A program made the position numbers and the translations under genes. Positions 44,111 to 53,103 of a DNA stretch of 64,000 nt are shown here, piece by piece. The notes below the pieces were generated by a model. That model worked only from the letters and a program-made list of their open reading frames with translations, was not told the DNA's origin and made no database searches. Source of the stretch: an uncultured Acidobacteriota bacterium (GTDB lineage: Bacteria > Acidobacteriota > CAIWXX01); NCBI GenBank assembly GCA_903916735.1, contig CAIWXX010000062.1, positions 34,356-98,355 of the forward strand, in the 5' to 3' direction. How positions within the stretch are numbered: position 1 is the stretch's first letter; each line of letters starts with the position of its first letter.

Positions 44111-45496
44111 ATGAAACGCGCACTCGTTCTACATATTGAAATCCTGGTTTACGGGGCCGTATTCCTATTACTCGCGGGATTTCCGGCCCGGGCCTCTATG
44201 AATGAAGAAGAGGCTCATCAATCCTATTCTCAGGCCTACAACCTGGTCCTGGATGAGAAGTGGCCCGAGGCCATTTCTGCTCTTGAGACATTTCTTCAGA
44301 AATACCCGCGCAGTTCGTACACGGATGATTCACAATTCTGGCTCTGTTATGCGAAAGAGAAATCAGGGCGGCCACCTGAAAAGGTATTCGAATGCTACAA
44401 GACGTTTATCTCGGATTATGAGGACAGTGAGTGGAAGGATGATGCCAAGGCCAACATGATCCGCATTGGGCGCCAACTTGCAAAGTCGGGAAAGCCCGAG
44501 TATGACGCGATCATCAAATCGTTTGAAGGCAGCGGCAACGATGAAGTGGCGCTTGCAGCTTTGTATGCGCTTCAAGAGAGCGGCGATGAACAATCGCTCT
44601 CCGCGATCCTCAATCTCTACAATAGGACCAAGGACGAAAAGGCCCGCGTCAAGATCATTTATGTCTTGGCCGATTTCGATTCTGTGAAAGCCACCGAAAA
44701 GCTTGCGGAGATCGCTCAGAGTGAACCCAACCTGGAGATCCGCAAAAAGGCCATCTATGCTCTCGCCGACCGCGACGGCGCCGTTGCGATTGACGCCCTC
44801 AAGAAGATTGCCCGGTCGCCCGGAGATTTGGAGCTCAGAAAAGCCGCCTTCAATGCGCTCGGAGATATGGACGATGTGAACTCAATCCCTTTTCTCAGCG
44901 AGATCGCTCGCAGCAACGACGCCGACCCTGAACTCAGACGTGCGGCCATCAATGCCATTGCTGAGAGCGACAGTTCCGATGCTCTGGCTGCTTTGAAAGA
45001 GATCTTGGCAACAAGCCAGGATCCAAAGATGCAGGAAGCAGCACTCTCAGCGATTTCCGACAGAGACGATGCGGCGTCGAGGCAAATCCTGACGGATATT
45101 GCGATCAATGCCTCAAACGAACACACGGCAAAAGCGGCCGCTTACGCTTTGGAGGATGAGAAATCGCTTCTGGAAGTTTATGAGAAATCGAAGTATCAGG
45201 AAGCCCGCAAGGCAGCAGTGCTCCAGCTCGTGGACGCAGTTGGGGATGCTTCGCTGGGGACACTCGACGAGATTCTCCAGAAGGAGCAGGATCCGGAGCT
45301 TCGCATCATCGCAGTCCAGGCTCTGAGCGATATCGGGAGCGACGAAGTCGTGCCGATTCTAGCGAGAGTGGCGGCGCAGGATTCCGTCATCAGAATCCGC
45401 AAGATCGCCGTGCGAACACTGGCAGACATCGATACGCCGACAGCAAAGGCCGCGCTGATGAAAATCATCGATGAACAAAACAGAGAGCAAAATTGA
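44111..45496 (+). CDS. Exported TPR/HEAT-repeat protein
   Basis: A 461-residue protein with a signal peptide (up to about residue 29, GFPARASMNEEEA). Residues 35-125 resemble TPR/YbgF-type repeats (AYNLVLDEKWPEAISALETF, KYPRSSYTDDSQFWLCYAKE). Residues 135-455 are about nine HEAT-like repeats of some 31 residues, each with an ADxD- or DxDD-type turn, for example AIYALADRDGAVAIDALKKI and AFNALGDMDDVNSIPFLSEI. It starts 19 bases after the anti-sigma gene, so it is part of the ECF operon. A periplasmic scaffold or sensing partner is the likely role. No catalytic motif is seen. Confidence 0.85.
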   Translation: MKRALVLHIEILVYGAVFLLLAGFPARASMNEEEAHQSYSQAYNLVLDEKWPEAISALETFLQKYPRSSYTDDSQFWLCYAKEKSGRPPEKVFECYKTFISDYEDSEWKDDAKANMIRIGRQLAKSGKPEYDAIIKSFEGSGNDEVALAALYALQESGDEQSLSAILNLYNRTKDEKARVKIIYVLADFDSVKATEKLAEIAQSEPNLEIRKKAIYALADRDGAVAIDALKKIARSPGDLELRKAAFNALGDMDDVNSIPFLSEIARSNDADPELRRAAINAIAESDSSDALAALKEILATSQDPKMQEAALSAISDRDDAASRQILTDIAINASNEHTAKAAAYALEDEKSLLEVYEKSKYQEARKAAVLQLVDAVGDASLGTLDEILQKEQDPELRIIAVQALSDIGSDEVVPILARVAAQDSVIRIRKIAVRTLADIDTPTAKAALMKIIDEQNREQN

Positions 45497-45681
45497 ACGA
45501 CGCCCTGAGCGGAAGGGGAAACATCAGAGCCATGTCAATCCAAATAAAAACAATGCACGATCACGCCGAAGTGATGAACAACCGAATTTCCTGGAACCGA
45601 CATCCGTCCCAGAGCGTATAGAACTATAGGGAGCTGCGGCGAGAAAGAGCACTGAAGTCAGTCGCTGCTAGAGGGAGGATC

Positions 45682-48339
45682 ATGCGCTACGCCCAAAGAG
45701 TCTTTATTATCCTGGTGGGACTTATTCTCATTCCAAATCTCACGGGTGCATTGGCGCCGCAGACAAACCCGGCTGAACCAATCGTCGTTCGGGCGTTTCG
45801 AGCTGAGGGGCCGGTCGTTGTCGACGGGAAACTCACAGAATCTTTCTGGATGGACTCGCGGGCCGTCACAGCCTTCATCCAAAAGGATCCGGTCGAAGGT
45901 TCTCAGCCCACGGAAAAAACCTCCGTCGATGTCGTCTATGACGATCAGGCAATCTACATCGGAGCGCGCATGTACGACTCAGCCCCCGGCGGAATCATCG
46001 CGCGCCTCGGAAGGAAAGATGTCGTTCAGAAATCCGACTCGTTTTTCTTTTTCATCGATCCATACAATGACCACCGCACCGGGTTTTATTTCGGGCTGAA
46101 CGCCGGTGGAACCCAGTTCGATGGCACTCTCTACAATGATGGTTGGGATGATGATTCATGGGATGGTATTTGGGAAGGCAAAGTCAATGTCGACGAGAAG
46201 GGCTGGACGGCGGAAATGCGAATCCCATATTCTCAGCTTCGTTTCCGCGAATCCGCCAAACCATCCTGGGGTGTCAATTTCAAAAGGGAAATTGCCAGAA
46301 AGAATGAATTGGATTATCTCGTCTATACGCCGAAAAACGAAAGCGCGTTTGTCTCTCGATTTCCCGATATGACCGGAATGGAAAACATCTCTCCACCGCG
46401 GCGTATGGAAATCATGCCGTATGCCAATACAAGGGCTGAATACACAGGACATGATGCCGGTGATCCTTTCAACGACGGCTCCTTATACAAGCTCGGCGCC
46501 GGCGCCGATCTCCGGCTGGGACTCGGCACAAATCTGACATTGAACGGTACCGTCAATCCCGATTTTGGCCAGGTGGAAGTGGATCCGGCTGTTGTCAATC
46601 TCTCTGATGTCGAGACGTTCTATCAGGAAAAGAGACCGTTCTTCACTGACGGGTTGAATAATTTCAACTTTGGGAAAGGCGGCGCCAACAATTATTGGAA
46701 CTTCAACTGGCAGGAGCCTGAATTTTTCTATAGCAGACGTATCGGTCGTGCCCCACAGGGCAGTGTCCTAGATGCCGATTTCGAAGATGTTCCAACCGGC
46801 ACGCGAATTATTGGAGCGGCCAAGTTGACCGGAAAAATCGGCAGCGATATCAATATCGGCACACTTCACGCTTTCACAGCTCGCGAAACAGCCGATTTGG
46901 AGAGAGACGGGCGGCAATGGACTGCTGACGTGGAACCCTTTGCCTATTATGGCGTGACGCGAATGCAAAAGGAAATCAACGGCGGCCGCCAGGGATTGGG
47001 GTTCATGACGACTTTTGTCACACGTTCGTTCAACGACACCCGTCTTAGAGACGATGTCAATAGCCACTCAGTCGCCGTCGGTACCGACGGCTGGACATTT
47101 CTCGATTCCAACAAGGCCTGGGTCTTGACAGGATGGGCGGGAGTGACTCACATCTCAGGCGACGTTTCGCGGATGACCGACGTTCAGAAAAACTCGCAGC
47201 ACTACTTTCAGCGACCTGATGCCGACTATGTTCACTTGGACTCGACTGCCACGTCTCTCAACGGATTCGCCGGCCGGGTCGCTCTTAACAAGGAGAAGGG
47301 CAACTTTTTTCTCAATTCCGCCATCGGCGTCATCAGCCCGGGTTTTGACATCAATGATCTGGGATTCCTTTGGCGTGCCGATCAGATCAACGCCCATGTC
47401 GGCGCAGGGTATCGATGGACAAAAACAACCAGGTACACCCGCTACAGCGAAGTTGTCTTCGCTGCCTTCCGGACAATGGACTTTGGCGGGAACACCACAT
47501 CGACAGGGCTTTTCCAATGCGGCTCGATCAGCTTCCTGAACAACTATTCTTTCGATTGGTCATTCGTATACAATCCACAAACCGTCAACGATTTTCGCAC
47601 GCGCGGAGGCCCGCGAACGCTCAACATGGTCGGCGTCGAATCCGATTTCAGCATGACATCCGACAGCCGAAAGACGCTGGTCTATGGGGCAGCGACAAAT
47701 CTCTACAATTCCTATGACAACAAAGACCGGTACTTTGAAACAAGCATCGAATGGAAGCCCGCATCAAATTTTTCACTCCAATTCATCCCCAGCTACGAAC
47801 GATTCAAAACACCGGCTAAATGGATTGACAACTTCGATGACCCATTGGCGAGCTCAACATACGGAACCCGCTATCTTTTCGGCAAATTTGACCAGAAAAC
47901 ATTTTCGTCCAGCATCCGCATGAATTGGACATTCACACAGGCGCTGAGTCTTCAGCTCTACGCTCAACCCCTTGTTTCCTCAGGCAAATACTGGGACTAT
48001 GAGGAACTGGCCCAGCCGAAAAGCTACGACTTCAGAGTCTACGACCCTGGGAATATCAAAAAGGATGGAGACACTATCATCATCGATCCGGAAGGCCCAG
48101 GCAAAGGAAAACAGATGACATTCGAGGATCCGAATTTCAACTATAAATCTCTCCGCGGTAATGTCATTGTGCGTTGGGAATATCGCCCCGGATCGATACT
48201 GTATTTCGTCTGGACTCAGACACGGGAAGACGAAGAAAAAACCGGCCAATTCAATCTGGGACGTTCGCTCGGCCGGCTTGTGGATACAAGACCGGATAGC
48301 ATTTTCATGATCAAGTTCAATTACTATTGGAACCTTTAG
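45682..48339 (+). CDS. DUF5916 family outer-membrane protein with CBM9-like domain
   Basis: An 885-residue exported protein. After the signal peptide (MRYAQRVFIILVGLILIPNL), residues 35-215 form a family-9 carbohydrate-binding-like domain: PVVVDGKLTESFWMDSRAVT, VYDDQAIYIGARMYDS, and FFFFIDPYNDHRTGFYFGLN. The remainder is a DUF5916 region (LTLNGTVNPDFGQVEVDPAV, VETFYQEKRPFFTDGLNNFN) rich in alternating beta strands, ending in IFMIKFNYYWNL, whose terminal aromatic fits insertion into the outer membrane. The function of DUF5916 is unestablished. An AGGGAGGATC ribosome-binding site supports ATG 45682. No TonB-dependent plug is evident. Confidence 0.88.
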   Translation: MRYAQRVFIILVGLILIPNLTGALAPQTNPAEPIVVRAFRAEGPVVVDGKLTESFWMDSRAVTAFIQKDPVEGSQPTEKTSVDVVYDDQAIYIGARMYDSAPGGIIARLGRKDVVQKSDSFFFFIDPYNDHRTGFYFGLNAGGTQFDGTLYNDGWDDDSWDGIWEGKVNVDEKGWTAEMRIPYSQLRFRESAKPSWGVNFKREIARKNELDYLVYTPKNESAFVSRFPDMTGMENISPPRRMEIMPYANTRAEYTGHDAGDPFNDGSLYKLGAGADLRLGLGTNLTLNGTVNPDFGQVEVDPAVVNLSDVETFYQEKRPFFTDGLNNFNFGKGGANNYWNFNWQEPEFFYSRRIGRAPQGSVLDADFEDVPTGTRIIGAAKLTGKIGSDINIGTLHAFTARETADLERDGRQWTADVEPFAYYGVTRMQKEINGGRQGLGFMTTFVTRSFNDTRLRDDVNSHSVAVGTDGWTFLDSNKAWVLTGWAGVTHISGDVSRMTDVQKNSQHYFQRPDADYVHLDSTATSLNGFAGRVALNKEKGNFFLNSAIGVISPGFDINDLGFLWRADQINAHVGAGYRWTKTTRYTRYSEVVFAAFRTMDFGGNTTSTGLFQCGSISFLNNYSFDWSFVYNPQTVNDFRTRGGPRTLNMVGVESDFSMTSDSRKTLVYGAATNLYNSYDNKDRYFETSIEWKPASNFSLQFIPSYERFKTPAKWIDNFDDPLASSTYGTRYLFGKFDQKTFSSSIRMNWTFTQALSLQLYAQPLVSSGKYWDYEELAQPKSYDFRVYDPGNIKKDGDTIIIDPEGPGKGKQMTFEDPNFNYKSLRGNVIVRWEYRPGSILYFVWTQTREDEEKTGQFNLGRSLGRLVDTRPDSIFMIKFNYYWNL

Positions 48340-48365
48340 TCATTCCCGGTTGTCACTTCTTGGTT

Positions 48366-49080
48366 CTCCGTTTAATGCCCCAATCGGAGCTATCGCAGGC
48401 AGTTGAGAAGATCGTCGCCGGCGGCCTCTTTCCCGTTCTCCTTGGAGGCGGGCACGACATCGCTTGGGGTCATTATGACTGGATCATCAAGACGCTTTCG
48501 CGAAAACCCGCAAGCCAGGCATGCACCACAGTTGGAATTATTAATTCTGATGCGCATTTCGATTTGCGGCCTTACAAGGATGATGGAAATTCAGGATCGA
48601 GTTTCCTCCAGATCGCGGACCACTGTAGAGAAGCCGGCGAGGAATTTTCCTATTTCTGTGTCGGCATACAGAGATCCGCCAACACTAATAGTCTGTTCCA
48701 AACAGCCGATGAACTGGGTGTCACCTTAAGAAATGGCCAGGGGGATTGACGAATCGAAGATGCCGGAGATCATGGAGCAACTGGACGCCTTCACAAAACC
48801 CCAAAGAAATATCTACCTGACAATATGTGCGGATGTCTTTTCGGCGGCCTTCGCACCGGGTGTCAGTTCGCCTCAACCCTTCTGCCTTCAGCCTGAGATC
48901 GTACTCAAATTGATCAAACACACCATACGATCTGGGAAGGTCATCAGCGTCGACGTTGCCGAAGTCTCGCCGCGATTCGATGAGGACAACAGGACAGCCA
49001 AATTGATGGCGATCATTATCTTCGCGATCATCAACACGCATCTCGAAGTCGGTGGACATCAGACATCATCCTTTCGATAG
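48366..49080 (+). pseudogene. hutG: Broken formimidoylglutamase (hutG, arginase family)
   Basis: The plus strand encodes most of an arginase-fold ureohydrolase in two phases. The first phase has VEKIVAGGLFPVLLGGGHDI, NSDAHFDLRPYKDDG and CVGIQRSANTNSLFQTADE; the second has YLTICADVFSAAFAPGVSS and SVDVAEVSPRFDEDNRTAK. All manganese-ligand motifs are recognisable and agree with formimidoylglutamase. Two lesions are visible: about the first 100 residues are missing, since the preceding DUF5916 gene runs to 48339, and the phases are split by one base at a GGGGG run (48740-48744); removing one G restores LRNGQGIDESKMPE. The frameshift could be a sequencing error, but the missing N-terminus could not. 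No other histidine-degradation gene is nearby. Confidence 0.85.
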
Positions 49081-49277
49081 CGACGGGTCTCTTCATTTCC
49101 ATGAGTATGTACCTGTGGCACCAGCATTTTTCCTTGCATCGATCAAACTCATCGCCCACCCTAGGCGACCCCTTGTTTGACACCCTCAATTTCACGGCCA
49201 TACAATGATGGTGATGTTATCCAAAATTGAGGTTGCCGGTCGTGGCAGAGGAAACCTGTGGGAAAAGGGGAAACAAG

Positions 49278-49694
49278 ATGAGTGAAGAGCGTCTGCGTGG
49301 GGTTGGAGGGACATCCGGCGGGTTCGGCGAATTTTTCGCGGGGCTCATCATGGCCGGAATTGGGACATATCTTTTCCTGAATCAGGTTCAAGTGACAACC
49401 TCTTACTGGCATTTCTGGGGTGGAAGCGCATTCGGTCTGACACTCGTCCCGATGCTCATCGGCGTCGGCATGCTCTTCTTCAACGGTAAGTCGATGATCG
49501 GCTGGATTCTCACGATTCTTGGATTCGGAATCATCATCGCGGGAGTGTTGATGAACATGGATATCTATTTCCGGCCGACCAGTCTTTACAATACGCTGTT
49601 CATGCTGGGATTGCTCGCGGCCGGAATCGGGTTCATCGCCAAATCCCTCAGACCGCACGCCAAAGCATCGGAAGAGGAACAAAAGCAATCTTAG
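49278..49694 (+). CDS. Four-helix membrane protein of unknown function
   Basis: A 138-residue hydrophobic protein: MSEERLRGVGG, then four helices (about residues 17-37, 52-70, 76-95 and 103-122), with FLNQVQVTTSYWHFWGGSAF between the first two and a charged, glutamate-rich tail. I do not recognise a named family. ATG 49278 is preferred over an earlier in-frame codon because AAGGGGA lies close upstream. It is followed 32 bases later by a beta-propeller lipoprotein, possibly on the same transcript. Confidence 0.7.
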   Translation: MSEERLRGVGGTSGGFGEFFAGLIMAGIGTYLFLNQVQVTTSYWHFWGGSAFGLTLVPMLIGVGMLFFNGKSMIGWILTILGFGIIIAGVLMNMDIYFRPTSLYNTLFMLGLLAAGIGFIAKSLRPHAKASEEEQKQS

Positions 49695-49726
49695 CCGGAC
49701 TCCGACGTTCAAAGGAAATGATCGAC

Positions 49727-51019
49727 ATGCGCAAGTGTTTTTTCATCATACTGCTGCTGGCATTCGTTGGATGTGGCCCTGGAACAAAACCATCGCAGCC
49801 TCTTCCGGCGGCTCCGCCATCGCTCTACCCGATCGATTTCCCGTTGGAAATGAAGTGGGAATGGCGCGGGCAGGGACTGATTAATAAAACGCCCGTCGCG
49901 GATTCAACGCACATTTACGTGACAACTGTAGCTGGTTATTGCTACGCCATCAATCCGGTTGATGGAAAACTGGCCTGGATGTTCAAAGCCATGAAATCCA
50001 TCCCGACTCCTCCCCTCCTGGCGAAGGATCGACTCATTTTCTTTTCATCTGATGATGAATACTATGAACTGAAACCGGCGACAGGCGAGATCATTTACAA
50101 AGACCTCAGCTTCGGCAAGCCAACATCGCCGGGAACACTCGATGGTGATTTCCTCTATTTCGTGGTTACTGAAACACAGCTCCGATGCTCTTCGACCACT
50201 ACACACAAACTGGTTTGGAAGTATGATGCAGGTGGAAAAATAGCCGGTGAACCGGCCGTGAAACAAGATCACATCTATTTTGGCGCATTGGATGGCACGG
50301 TCTACTGCCTCCGTTCCACCGATGGTTCACTCGTTTGGAAATGCCCGGTTGGCGGCGAAGTTTATGGGCGCCCGGCTGTTTCAAAAGAGCTGGTGGTGGT
50401 CGGAACAACCTCGAACCAGGTTGTCGCCATCCATCGAGCGAAAGGGACCGTTGCATGGTGCATGAGAACGGATGCAGACGTGATCGCTCCAACGACCGTT
50501 TTCATGAATAAGAAGCGCCACGAACGCATTTTCGCCGCAGGATTCGATAATTATGTTTACTGTTTCAATACGAACGGCAACATGATTTATCGAACGGCGA
50601 TTCCCGCGCGTATGTATGACGAGCTTCTCGTTGACGAGCATATGATGATCATCGCTCCTTTTTCGATTCATGTGACAGCACTAAACCCAGTCGACGGATC
50701 CTCACTCTCACAACTCGATCTTACCTCTGAATCCCGCGCCACCCCTCTGCTCGCCGGCGGCAGGCTCTATATGGTCATGTATGATGCGGAGACAAGCGAG
50801 GGAATCCTGCAGGCCTTCGCCACCAAACCGCCACCGCCTCCACAGACACAACCAGCGGCTCAGACACAACCCAAACCGCAGACACAGCCCGCGACGCAAA
50901 GCCAGCCGGCTGCGCAAAAACCTGCTGCTTCTGTTGCGTCACCGCCGCCGGTGGCGCCATCTATGAAGCCGCCGACTGCCGCTGGTTCAACGCCTCAGAG
51001 CCAGCCGAACAAACACTGA
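49727..51019 (+). CDS. PQQ-like beta-propeller lipoprotein (BamB-like repeats)
   Basis: A 430-residue lipoprotein: MRKCFFIILLLAFVGCGPG places the lipidated cysteine after LAFVG. Residues 30-360 are propeller repeats with tryptophan-docking style motifs such as CYAINPVDGKLAWMFKA, GTVYCLRSTDGSLVWKC and VVAIHRAKGTVAWCMR. The C-terminal 70 residues are an unusual low-complexity tail of Gln-Thr-Gln-Pro and Pro-Ala repeats. BamB-type propellers scaffold outer-membrane assembly; other propellers bind many partners, so the role here is open. ATG 49727 is better placed relative to the AAAGGA site (49711-49716) than ATG 49718. Confidence 0.82.
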   Translation: MRKCFFIILLLAFVGCGPGTKPSQPLPAAPPSLYPIDFPLEMKWEWRGQGLINKTPVADSTHIYVTTVAGYCYAINPVDGKLAWMFKAMKSIPTPPLLAKDRLIFFSSDDEYYELKPATGEIIYKDLSFGKPTSPGTLDGDFLYFVVTETQLRCSSTTTHKLVWKYDAGGKIAGEPAVKQDHIYFGALDGTVYCLRSTDGSLVWKCPVGGEVYGRPAVSKELVVVGTTSNQVVAIHRAKGTVAWCMRTDADVIAPTTVFMNKKRHERIFAAGFDNYVYCFNTNGNMIYRTAIPARMYDELLVDEHMMIIAPFSIHVTALNPVDGSSLSQLDLTSESRATPLLAGGRLYMVMYDAETSEGILQAFATKPPPPPQTQPAAQTQPKPQTQPATQSQPAAQKPAASVASPPPVAPSMKPPTAAGSTPQSQPNKH

Positions 51020-51098
51020 CACTGAGGCCGCAGGCCGCCGATTCGAATGCACCATACAGGCAAGCTAATTCTCATCAGAGGGGATCGATATCGTTCCT

Positions 51099-51115
51099 GA
51101 CATCCTGAGGATGTC
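51099..51115. terminator. Short hairpin in the gap before the ExeA-like gene
   Basis: GACATCC (51099-51105) and GGATGTC (51109-51115) are perfect complements around a TGA loop. There is no T run. It lies between the lipoprotein gene and the promoter of the next gene, so it could end the upstream transcript. Confidence 0.3.
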
Positions 51116-51172
51116 TTCATCGTCATCAGATCCGCGCGATCAACCTCTCATCAAATCCCGCAAATTTTGGGA

Positions 51173-51202
51173 TTGAACATCATCTTCGATCCTTGGTATT
51201 AT
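51173..51202 (+). promoter_or_regulatory. Promoter of the ExeA-like ATPase gene
   Basis: TTGAAC (51173-51178) and TATTAT (51197-51202) are 18 bases apart. The expected start near 51208 leaves a leader of about 16 bases before ATG 51224, and lies downstream of the earlier in-frame start at 51167, which is therefore rejected. Confidence 0.5.
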
Positions 51203-51223
51203 AGAAGTGCCTTAGGGGGGGCC

Positions 51224-52831
51224 ATGCTTCCAGAGTACCTTCTTTACTGGGGGTTCACAAAGCAGCCATTCTCGCTGTCTCCTGATCCCGACATGCTCTT
51301 CTTAAGCGCACAGCATCAGGAAGCGCTGATGAGATTGAAATATGGAGTTGTCTCGAATAAAGGCGGGGTGCTCCTCATTTCCGAAAACGCCGGGGACGGC
51401 AAGACATCGATCCTGAGAAGACTCATCATGGATCTCACCGACGAATTCGAAGGTCAGATCAAAATCGCCTTCATCGATCATCCGACTCTGACGGTCAATC
51501 AGATGATCGCGGAGATCGCCAGGCAACTCGGCGTCGCGAAAGTCCGCAAGGAAAAGATTGACAATCTGAATTCGCTTCGAATCAAGCTCGTCGAATTGCA
51601 TGAAGAGGGAATAAAGCCTCTTGTCATTGTCGATGAAGGGCAGATGCTCGCTCACAAACCCGACATCCTTCAGGAGCTGCGTATCCTGCTCAATTTCTGC
51701 GTTTCCGACAGTTTCCTCCTTTCATTTATTTTCTCCGGCCAAAAGCCGCTTGAGGGCGCGATAAAAAAAATGCCCGAGTTCTGGCAGCGGCTCCCTGTGC
51801 GCTTCTTTCTTCGTAATTTGGACCTTCGGGACACAGGAGATTTAATACGATTTCGCATTCGAGCCGCCGGCCAGATGGAAAAGGAAATTTTCAGCCACAC
51901 GGCGATCGAGGGAATCCACAGGTTTAGCCAGGGATGCCCTCGTGTCATCTGTTCACTCGCTGATCTTTCCCTCCTCGTCGGCCATAGCCAACGCAGTCAG
52001 AAGATCGACTTCAGCGAGGTCTCCCAGGCGACGACGGATATGACGAAAAGCGGCGAGCTCTTTCACTACTTCAGTTTTGTGGAGTCATCGAGAGGAAAAC
52101 ACAAACGGAAAAGCTGCCCGTCCTGTGGAAAGTTCGTCAAGCACAGCGAGGCGCTTTGCCCGCACTGCGGCGGTTCGATGTCGATCAGCCGCGAGGTGAT
52201 CGAAGCAAAAAGCGAAAAAGTCCAGTGCCCTGCATGCCTGCAGATCAGTGGACCAAACGCCCGGTGTTCCTTCTGCGGGTTTCTCCTCGCACAGGCATGT
52301 CCACGCTGCCAACATCACAATCCAGCCGACAGCTCTGGCTGCTTCCATTGCGGCTACCCACTCCCTGATCGCGATACCCTCGCTTCCCGCGATCTCGAAC
52401 AGGGATTGCGGTCCATCGGCATCAACCATCGACAAGAGAACTTCCTCCATCGTTTCCCGGCTCTGAAAAACGAAGGGCGCATTTATCTCGCATCCGTTGC
52501 GCCTCGATTATTCTGGGGAGAACGTTCGACTTTGAAAACAAACGCCTGCACGACCGAGGGGTCATTTTTCATGACCGAAAAAGCTCTCATTTTTTCAAAC
52601 GGCTCTCAATGCAAACGCATCTCCTATCCGGATATCCGTAACCTTTCCGTCTCGCTGGGAGAACGGCATGGGAAGGTGGCGCATCCACGATTAAGTGTGG
52701 TGCTGGACGGCGAGGAGTTGGAGGTGGTGGTGCCGGTGAGAACGGAAAAACCGATCCAACTGGCATCGCTCATCTCCGATTTTGTCACCAATAAGAGATA
52801 CTCGGTTGTCGCGAATTCCAAACGGCCTTGA
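51224..52831 (+). CDS. ExeA/MshM-like AAA ATPase with zinc ribbons and a PH-like C-terminal domain
   Basis: A 535-residue protein. The opening YLLYWGFTKQPFSLSPDPDM and SAQHQEALMRLKYGVVSNKG is the ExeA/GspA type of AAA ATPase. Walker A is SENAGDGKTSI (53-63), Walker B is KPLVIVDEGQML, and VRFFLRNLDLRDTGDLIRFR follows as in the family. After about residue 300 the layout is unusual: three CxxC pairs in SCPSCGKFVKHSEALCPHCG, then QCPACLQISGPNARCSFCGF and CPRCQHHNPADSSGCFHCGY form several zinc ribbons. The last 110 residues (FFMTEKALIFSNGSQCKRIS, YPDIRNLSVSLGERHGK) look like a bacterial PH/GRAM domain. ExeA partners normally bind peptidoglycan; here such a domain is absent. The role is unknown. 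Confidence 0.82.
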   Translation: MLPEYLLYWGFTKQPFSLSPDPDMLFLSAQHQEALMRLKYGVVSNKGGVLLISENAGDGKTSILRRLIMDLTDEFEGQIKIAFIDHPTLTVNQMIAEIARQLGVAKVRKEKIDNLNSLRIKLVELHEEGIKPLVIVDEGQMLAHKPDILQELRILLNFCVSDSFLLSFIFSGQKPLEGAIKKMPEFWQRLPVRFFLRNLDLRDTGDLIRFRIRAAGQMEKEIFSHTAIEGIHRFSQGCPRVICSLADLSLLVGHSQRSQKIDFSEVSQATTDMTKSGELFHYFSFVESSRGKHKRKSCPSCGKFVKHSEALCPHCGGSMSISREVIEAKSEKVQCPACLQISGPNARCSFCGFLLAQACPRCQHHNPADSSGCFHCGYPLPDRDTLASRDLEQGLRSIGINHRQENFLHRFPALKNEGRIYLASVAPRLFWGERSTLKTNACTTEGSFFMTEKALIFSNGSQCKRISYPDIRNLSVSLGERHGKVAHPRLSVVLDGEELEVVVPVRTEKPIQLASLISDFVTNKRYSVVANSKRP

Positions 52832-53037
52832 GAGAGAACCGCATCACAACTGAATGCTTCAAGCACTCGGTCTGGCGCCTCCGCATCTCAGTGCCGGCGG
52901 CTGGTCGATGTTTTAGCTGTGTGTCTCTCACCCCATCCGGCGGAGTCAACAACCCTGATTCCAGACAACAAGGGGCGACCACGAGCTAACGGCCTTTTCC
53001 AATCCCACAATAGCTTCGTCTGAAAAAGCGTCTCTGC

Positions 53038-53066
53038 TTGCCCATGCGCATGGACAATTGTAGAAT
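53038..53066 (+). promoter_or_regulatory. Promoter of the PKD-domain protein gene
   Basis: TTGCCC (53038-53043) and TAGAAT (53061-53066) are exactly 17 bases apart. The start site would be near 53073, with an AGGAGAG ribosome-binding site about 13 bases beyond and the ATG at 53104. Confidence 0.5.
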
Positions 53067-53103
53067 AATGCCAAGAGGTCAACGTTAAGAGGAGAGTTAG
53101 GCA

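Noticed and set aside
48740..48744. Programmed frameshift in the arginase-family gene
   Set aside because: There is no slippery heptamer or downstream structure, and the gene also lacks its first 100 residues, so decay or sequencing error is simpler.
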